Assembly: GCF_040054535.1 (NCBI RefSeq)
Contig: NC_090781.1
Coordinates: 3,788,501 to 3,852,500, forward strand
Length of the DNA stretch: 64,000 nucleotides
Origin: Antennarius striatus
Lineage: Eukaryota; Chordata; Actinopteri; Lophiiformes; Antennariidae
Direction of reading: 5' to 3'
The notes beneath the pieces were generated by a model. It made no database searches. It saw nothing but the letters and a program-made list of their open reading frames with translations, and was not told the DNA's origin. The position numbers were made by a program, and so were the translations under genes. Positions 56,219 to 64,000 of this stretch are shown here, piece by piece. Within the stretch, counting starts at the first letter, position 1. Each line of letters opens with the position of its first letter.

Positions 56219-57559
56219 CAGTGGTGTGCGGTCAGGGCCAGCAAGGCCTTCTGTATTGGTAACCATAACCAGAGATCATGATAATATTTATAATGAAAGC
56301 TAATTATATTTTAATGCATTTTCCTTAAGTAAATATATTCAGGTATATGTATAAAAACATAATTATACATTTGGATATAATATGACATCGGCCAACACTG
56401 GTCAGTGTTCTATTTTTAGATTAGATGGGGTTTTATCCAATCAGAATTCAGATAGCTTGTGTTGCCAGGTTGAATGAAATCTGCCCAGGACCTTCAGTAT
56501 CTAGAATGCAGGTCACTCTGCACTGTGAGCGAACGGGAACATATAGTTAACAGACAGATGTGATAGCCAATCAGATCAAAAGTTGGCGACAGTAAGGCCT
56601 TCTAGCTGGCCACACGTGCACCTGACATGTACGTGTCCTGTGATTGGATACTCACTCTGAGAAGGCGGCACCATGCGGAGGGACATTTGAAGAGAAGCTC
56701 TAGTGGTTCCGAGATAACTAGCCTGTCCTAGCTAACCTGAGCTAGCTAACCTGTTCTACCTAACCTGTTCTAGATAACCTGTTCTAGCTAACCTGAGCTA
56801 CCTAACCTGTTGTAGCTAACCTGAGCTAGCTAATCTGTTATAGCTAACCTGCAACAGCTAACCTATTCTAGCTGACCTGAACTAGCTAACCTGTTCTAGC
56901 TAACGGAGTGTTCTTGAGGAAATAAAGGAGAATGGATTGTGTGTTTAAATGAGCCATTTGAACAGCTGTTTCGGTGAGTACAAGCATTTCATTTATCTAA
57001 GTTCTCATATTTAATGTTCCTGTAATTTAATGTAATTTATATCAAATTAATTATAAGGAAATAAAATGACAAATATACTAAAAATGAAAAAAATTCTTGC
57101 TCTTCTGCGATGTGTGTTAATAATGTGGTGTACTTGCACAGCTGTGTGACTGTAGTGGAGATACACATAGAGACTTGTGTACCTGCTGGAAAACAGCCTG
57201 TTTTATACCTGATAGAGGTAATGCAACATCTAGTAGTGTGTTAGTCTATGTCTATATTTTGTTTCTCTAGCTTTTGTGTCATAAATGATGATCATTTCAG
57301 TCGGTTTTGTTTTGTGACGTAGTTGTGTGACGTCTATAAAAGGTGTGGCCGCAGTCTTTCTGTGCAAGTGACAATAAAAGGAGTGGAGCTGATGCCAGTT
57401 TTTGTCCCATTTGAGAGAAGTTATAAACGCTTCAGTCCTGAATGCTACATTGGTGGCAGCGGTGGGAGCTGCTCACAGCATTATGGGATGTATATATGCA
57501 AGTTTGACTTAGGATAGCATCACTGAAGGCCTCGGTATGAAATGCACGGCCCACCACTG
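56219..57559. mobile_element. hAT-like DNA transposon, non-autonomous, 1341 bp, 8-bp target duplication
   Basis: The element starts CAGTGGTGTGCGGT and ends GCCCACCACTG, so short terminal inverted repeats of the CAGTGGTG type are visible. It is flanked by a perfect direct repeat AAGAGAAG (56211-56218 and 57560-57567). This sequence occurs once in intact satellite units (GTCAAAGAGAAGCAAG), so insertion split a unit. No transposase frame is visible. It contains a 14-bp tandem repeat. The 8-bp duplication is the hAT superfamily signature. Confidence 0.85.
56728..56905 (+). repeat. 14-bp tandem repeat, about 12.5 units
   Basis: Units of the form CTAGCTAACCTGTT, varying at the last two bases (TT or AG) and a few internal positions, repeat with exact 14-bp spacing. 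The array lies inside the hAT-like element. AGCTAGCT-type cores make it partly self-complementary. Confidence 0.92.
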
Positions 57560-59464
57560 AAGAGAAGCAAGAAAACACTGGGCAGCACCCGTGGTTCGAT
57601 CCCATGGAGGGTGAGAGAAGCTACGAAATCTTCAGAGAGATTTGTTGTTCGAAGTAACCACTGAGCTAAACCAGTGCGAGAACAATGCTGAGCATCTGCC
57701 CTTATGAACATTTGTTTTGCCTGTGCTGATTCAGTCGAGAGATTATTCATCCTGCTCACATATTTGAATGTTTAAAGGAAACAATATTACATTACAGTAT
57801 AACCAAAAAAAATAACCGATTTCTAAATAATCAATTGCTTATAAGCAACTTAAATTGTGAGACTCATCTCAACCAACTAGCAGGCCACAGATAATTCAAA
57901 CTGACACAAATGACAGTCAACTATGGACATGGTACATGTGGAGGAGGCTATCTGATAAACGTCTGACACTATTGTAGAGAATTTTTTCAAATTTCACCAC
58001 ATTACAAAATACATTTTTGAATTTTGAACAACACGCTGTGGAAAACAGAGTAACATCAACACAGTTCATGTGTTTTTTTGTTTCAAACAGAACTATTCCG
58101 TGGCATTGGCTGTTTAATGTTTCAATGTTTTTCACCGTATTTATGCAGCTCGGCTCAACGTCATAAGAGCATGTTGAATTTAACAACATATGGTATCAGG
58201 TCAAAGAAAAGCAAGAAAACACTGGGCAGCACCCGTGGTTCGATCCCATGGAGGGTGAGAGAAGCTACGAAATCTTCAGAGAGATTTGTGTTTCGAAGTA
58301 ACCACTGAGCTAAACCAGTGCGAGAACAATGCTGAGCATCTGCTTTTATAAACATCCGGTTTGCCTGTGCTGATTGAGGCAAGAGATAAATCATCCTGTT
58401 AACATATTTGAATGTTTAAAGGAAACAATATTACATTATAACCAAAAAAATTAACCATTTTCTAAATAAGTAATTGCTGAAAACATGTGACTAAATAAAT
58501 ATGTAGCCTATTGCTACATAAGTAACTTCAATTGTGAGACTTGTTACAATGTTTTATGTAATTTTCTGTTACGTCCCCCAGCAACAAGAAATCAATTTGC
58601 CCCCCCCCACTCTGTGCCGCGACTATAATTCACATCAAGTGCCTATAAAAATGTTAGAAGTACACCTCTGCATAACATCCTTATTAACATTAAAGAGAAC
58701 AAAAAAGAAAAAAAGAAATATAGTTTAATTTATAACAAAGAATTTTATTAACATTATGTTTTAGTCTATTACAGAAAAGATTTTAAATGCATCACTTTGC
58801 CTGAAATTTAAAAAAAAAACTTTTTTAAACTGTAAATATTTTTCACCCACTTATTGCAACATTTGACACTGAAAAATTAAATAAACTATCAAATTCAAAT
58901 TCAGTTCAGCAACATTAAATGAGGAGCACAATATAACACACTTTAACCTATAAAACAAAATGAATAAAACTGTTTGTACTGATTTGTTTTCTTTCATTTT
59001 TTGTCAAAATGAAATAGTCAGGATTAATGGTTGCAAAGAGCAGTTCTGCAGTGCACAGCCGTTAAAAGTGAGGTTAAGTACATTAAGCAACTTAAATTGT
59101 GAGACTCATCAAAACCAACTAGCAGGCCACAGATAATTCAAACTGACACAAGTGACAGTCAACTATGGACATGGTACATGTGGAGGAGGCTATCTGATAA
59201 ACGTCTGACACTATTATAGAGAATTTTTTTCAAATTTCACCACATTACAAAATACATTTTTAATTTTGAACAACACCCTGTGGAAAATTGAGTAACATCA
59301 ACACATTTCGTGTGTTTTTGTGTTTGAAACAGAACTATTCCGCGGCATTGGCTGTTTAATGTTTCAATTTTTTCCCCATGTTTGTACAGCTCTGCTCAAC
59401 GTCATAAGAGCATGTCGAATTTAACAACATATGGTATCAGGTCAAAGAGAAGCAAGAAAACACT

Positions 59465-59580
59465 GGGCAGCACCCGTGGTTCGATCCCATGGAGGGTGAG
59501 AGAAGCTACGAAATCTTCAGAGAGATTTGTTGTTCGAAGTAACCACTGAGCTAAACCAGTGCGAGAACAATGCTGAGCAT
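59465..59580 (-). repeat. tRNA-like module in each satellite unit
   Basis: Read on the minus strand, each unit has CACTGGTTTAGCTCAGTGG, containing a canonical pol III A box (TAGCTCAGTGG). About 60 bases on comes GGGATCGAACCAC, which fits the B box consensus (GATCGAACC), then TGCCCAGTG, which pairs with the initial CACTGG like an acceptor stem. An internal hairpin AAATCT/AGATTT lies where an anticodon arm would be. Other copies lie near 52860, 54050, 57590, 58230, 60745, 62010 and 63830. D-stem pairing and the loop sizes are wrong for a working tRNA, so I call it tRNA-derived and not a tRNA gene. Confidence 0.45.
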
Positions 59581-62500
59581 CTGCCCTTATAAACATTCGT
59601 TTTGCCTGTGCTGATTCAGAGGAGATATTATTCATCCTGCTCACATATTTGAATGTTTAAAGGAAACAATATTACATTATAACCAAAAAAATTAACAGAT
59701 TTCTAAATAAGCAATTGCTGAACAACATGTGACTAAATAAATATGTAGCCTGAAATTTAAAAAAAAAAAAAAATTTTTAAAGCTGTAAACATTTTTCACC
59801 CACTTATTGCAATATTTGATACTGAAAAATTAAATAAACTAACACATTTAATTCAGTTCAGCAACATTAACTGAGGACCACAGTATATAAAACACTTTAA
59901 CCTACAAAACAAAGTCGAATAAAACAATTTGTACAGATTTTTTCTTTCTTTTTTTATCAAAACGAAGAAGTCAGGATTCATGGCTACAAAGAGCAGTTCT
60001 GCAGTGCACAGCTGTTAAAAGTGAGGTTTGAAGTATGATGCTGAACTTCCAGTTCCTGCTCAGTGTTTCATCTCCTCTGCTATAGTGGGGCTTTTTGCAC
60101 TGAGCAGTTTGGTAGCAGACATGCCTTACTCCATATTGTTCACGTGATTCCTTGTGGCAGAAGCGCCGTGATTGGTTGGGCGCTTGATTGACAGGTAGTG
60201 TGTGGAGTTGGTGACAGCGTGACAGCGTGAAACTTTTAAGTGAGCTTATTCAAATGTATAGGTGGGGATTGACCAATTTCTAAATAAGCAATTGCTGAAC
60301 AATGTGTGACTGAATAAATATGTAGCCTATTGCTATATTGAGATTCAGAATTGAGTCTCAGTACATTAAGCAACTTAAATTGTGAGACTCATCTCAACCA
60401 ACTAGCAGGCCACAGATAATTCAAACTGACACAAGTGACAGTCAACTATGGACATGGTACATGTGGAGGAGGCTATCTGATAAACGTCTGACACTATTGT
60501 AGAGAATTTTTTCAAATTTCACCACATTACAAAATACATTTTTGAATTTTGAACAACAGCCTGTGGAAAATTGAGCAACAGCAACACAGTTCATGTGTTT
60601 TTTTGTTTCAAACAGAACTATTCCGTGGCATTGGCTGTTTAATGTTTTTCACCGTATTTATGCAGCTCGGCTCAACGTCATAAGAGCATGTCGAATTTAA
60701 CAACATATGGTATCAGGTCAAAGAGAAGGAAGAAAACACTGGGCAGCACCCGTGGTTCGATCCCATGGAGGGTGAGAGAAGCTACGAAATCTTCAGAGAG
60801 ATTTGTTGTTCGAAGTAACCACTGAGCTAAACCAGTGCGAGAACAATGCTGAGCATCTGCCCTTATAAACATACATCTGCTTTTATAAACATCATTTTGC
60901 CTGAGCTGATTCAGGGGAGAGATTATTCATCCTGTTAACATATTTGAATGTTTAAAGGAAACAATATTACATTATAACCAAAAAAATTAACCAATTTCTA
61001 AATAAGTAATTGCTGAACAACATGTGACTAAATAAATATGTAGCCTATTGCTACATAATAAGTAACTTCAATTGTGAGACTTGTTAAATTGTTTTATGTT
61101 ATTTTTTGTTACGTCCCCCAGCAAGAAGAAATCAATTCGCCCCCCCCCCACTCTGTGCCGCGACTATAATTCACATCAAGTGCCTATAAAAATGTTAGAA
61201 GTACATCTCTGCATAACATCCTTATTAACATTAAAGAGAACAAAAAAGAAAAAAAGAAATATAGTTGAATTTATAACAAAGAATTTTATTAACATTATGT
61301 TTTAGTCTATTACAGAACAGATTTTAAATGCATCAATTTGCCTGAAATTTAAAAAAAAAACTTTTTTAAACTGTAAATATTTTTCACCCACTTATTGCAG
61401 CATTTGATACGGAAAAATTAAATAAACTATCAAATTCAAATTCAGTTCAGCAACATTAACTGAGGAGCACAATATAACACACTTTAACCTATAAAACAAA
61501 ATGAATAAAAATATTTGTACTGATTTGTTTTCTTTCGTTTTTTGTCAAAATGAAATAGTCAGGATTAATGGTTGCAAAGAGCAGTTCTGCAGTGCATAGC
61601 CGTTAAAAGTGAGGTTAAGTACATTAAGCAACTTAAATTGTGAGACTCATCAAAACTAAATAGCAGGCCACAGATAATTCAAACTGACACAAGTGACAGT
61701 CAACTATGGACATGGTACATGTGGAGGAGGCTATCTGATAAACGTCTGACACTATTGTAGAGAATTTTTTTCAAATTTCACCACATTACAAAATACATTT
61801 TTAATTTTGAACAACAGCCTGTGGAAAATTGAGTAACATCAACACAGTTCATGTGTTTTTGTGTTTCAAACAGAACTATTCCGCGGCATTGGCTGTTTAA
61901 TGTTTCAATTTTTTCCCCATGTTTGTACAGCTCTGCTCAACGTCATAAGAGCATGCCGAATTTAACAACATATGGTATCAGGTCAAACAGAAGCAAGAAA
62001 ACACTGGGCAGCACCCGTGGTTCGATCCCATGGAGGGTGAGAGAAGCTACGAAATCTTCAGAGAGATTTGTTGTTCGAAGTAACCACTGAGCTAAACCAG
62101 TGCGAGAACAATGCTGAGCATCTGCCCTTATAAACATTCGTTTTGCCTGTGCTGATTCAGAGGAGAGATTATTCATCCTGTTCACATATTTGAATGTTTA
62201 AAGGAAACAATATTACATTATAACCAAAAAATTAACATATTTCTAAATAAGCAATTACTGAACAACATGTGACTAAATAAATATGTAGCCTGAAATTTAA
62301 AAAAAAAAAAAATTTTTTTAAGCTGTTAACATTTTTCACCCACTTATTGCAATATTTGATACTGAAAAATTAAATAAACCAACACATTTAATTCAGTTCA
62401 GCAACATTAACTGAGGACCACAGTATATAAAACACTTTAACCTACAAAACAAAGTCGAATAAAACAATTTGTACAGATTTTTTCTTTCTTTTTTTATCAA

Positions 62501-64000
62501 AACGAAGAAGTCAGGATTCATGGCTACAAAGAGCAGTTCTGCAGTGCACAGCTGTTAAAAGTGAGGTTTGAAGTATGATGCTGAACTTCCAGTTCCTGCT
62601 CAGTGTTTCATCTCCTCTGCTATAGTGGGGCTTTTTGCACTGAGCAGTTTGGTAGCAGACATGCCTTACTCCATATTGTTCACGTGATTCCTTCTGGCAG
62701 AAGCGCCGTGATTGGTTGGGCGCTTGATTGACAGGTAGTGTGTGGCGTTGGTGACAGCGTGACAGTGTGAAACTTTCAAGTGAGCTTATTCAAATATATA
62801 GGTGGGGATTGACCAATTTCTAAATAAGCAATTGCTGAACAATGTGTGACTGAATAAATATGTAGCCTATTGCTACATAAGTAACTTCAATTGTGAGACT
62901 TGTTAAATTGTTTTATGTTATTTTCTGTTACACCCCCCACAGCAACAAGAAATCAATTCGCCCCCCCCCCCACTTTGTGCCGCGACTATAATTCACATCA
63001 AGTGCCTATAAAAATGTTAGAAGTGCACCTCTGCATAACATCCTTATTAACATTAGAGAGAACAAAAAAGAAAAAAAGAAATATAGTTGAATTTATAACA
63101 AAGAATTTTATTAACATTATGTTTTAGTCTATTACAGAAAAGATTTTAAATGCATCAATTTGCCTGAAATTTAAAAAAAAAACTTTTTCAAACTGTAAAT
63201 ATTTTTCACCCACTTATTGCAACATTTGACACTGAAAAATTAAATAAACTATCAAATTCAAATTCAGTTCAGCAACATTAACTGAGGAGCACAATATAAC
63301 ACACTTTAACCTATAAAACAAAATGAATAAAACAATTTGTACTGATTTGTTTTCTTTTGTTTTTTGTCAAAATGAAATAGTCAGGACTAATGGTTGCAAA
63401 GAGCAGTTCTGCAGTGCATAGCCGTTAAAAGTGAGGTTAAGTACATTAAGCAACTTAAATTGTGAGACTCATCTAAACCAACTAGCAGGCCACAGATAAT
63501 TCAAACTGACACAAGTGACAGTCAACTATGGACATGGTACATGTGGAGGAGGCTATCTGATAAACGTCTGACACTATTGTAGAGAATTTTTTTCAAATTT
63601 CACCACATTACAAAATACATTTTGAATTTTGAACAACACCCTGTGGAAAATTGAGTAACATCAACACAGTTCATGTGTTTTTGTGTTTCAAACAGAACTA
63701 TTCCGCGGCATTGGTTGTTTAATGTTTCAATTTTTTCCCCATGTTTGTACAGCTCTGCTCAACGTCATAAGAGCATGTCGAATTTAACAACATATGGTAT
63801 CAGGTCAAAGAGAAGCAAGAAAACACTGGGCAGCACCTGTGGTTCGATCCCATGGAGGGTGAGAGAAGCTACGAAATCTTCAGAGAGATTTGTTGTTCGA
63901 AGTAACCACTGAGCTAAACCAGTGCGAGAACAATGCTGAGCATCTGCTTTTATCAACATTCATTTTGCCTGTGCTGATTCAGTCGAGAGATTATTCATCC

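Larger units (their letters stand above)
52559..64000. repeat. Satellite-like tandem array, units about 1.15-1.3 kb plus hybrid units
   Basis: The landmark GACATGGTACATGTGGAGG recurs at about 52559, 53709, 55432 (variant), 57926, 59168, 60451, 61709 and 63531. Successive spacings are 1150, 1723, 2494, 1242, 1283, 1258 and 1822. The long spacings contain insertions (LINE 54229-55306, hAT 56219-57559) or a hybrid unit (61709-63530). Type A units hold a C-run segment with CAACAAGAAATCAA and TGTGCCGCGACTATAATTC. Type B units hold instead a block at 59990-60250 (again at 62520-62810) with ATTGGTTGGGCGCTTGATTG. The 61709 unit has both. Copies are very similar. No gene seen; the array continues past the window end. 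Confidence 0.93.

Noticed and set aside
52814-63959. Repeated 64-80 residue minus-strand frames ending YVVKFDMLL
   Set aside because: They recur only because the satellite units are near identical. They overlap the tRNA-like module, lack splice or start context, and vary at the ends between units.

Overview
The window looks like nuclear DNA of a ray-finned fish (teleost). The evidence is intron-rich vertebrate genes with compact introns, long CA/TG microsatellites, tRNA-derived SINEs, several fish-type LINE fragments, many MITEs and a Tc1 element with TA flanks. I rebuilt four protein-coding genes by translating exons and checking GT/AG borders and reading phase. Every junction is in phase.

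Layout. Positions 1-14,200 hold no gene I can establish. This stretch has microsatellites, three decayed LINE pieces and one isolated exon-like segment (7904-7996). arcn1 (coatomer delta subunit, minus strand) occupies 14262-21570. hmbs (hydroxymethylbilane synthase, the third enzyme of heme synthesis, plus strand) occupies 23986-30485, so the two genes are divergently arranged around a 2.4-kb spacer. A minus-strand gene at 32249-42503 encodes a 622-residue fusion of a sugar-nucleotidyltransferase domain and a GHMP kinase domain. It matches what is called glucuronokinase with putative uridyl pyrophosphorylase (gkup). A decayed Tc1 transposon and a SINE separate it from usf1, a bHLH-zipper transcription factor (minus strand, 45272-51659), whose CpG-containing upstream region lies at about 52,300-52,450.

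From about 52,560 to the window end there is no gene. This is a long tandem (satellite-like) array with units of about 1.15-1.3 kb, two subtypes and a hybrid unit. It is interrupted by a LINE, a hAT-like transposon with a perfect 8-bp target duplication, and an unassigned insert of about 0.5 kb. Each unit carries a tRNA-like A-box/B-box module on the minus strand.

The genes do not form one pathway: vesicle coat, heme synthesis, glucuronate salvage and transcription. The observations most worth following are the bifunctional glucuronokinase/pyrophosphorylase gene, with its kinase phosphate-binding loop split by a 17-nt microexon, and a candidate erythroid-type promoter plus in-frame alternative first exon inside hmbs intron 1. 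Next are a repeat family carrying palindromic TCAAGGTCA sites at hmbs, and the nested structure of the satellite array.
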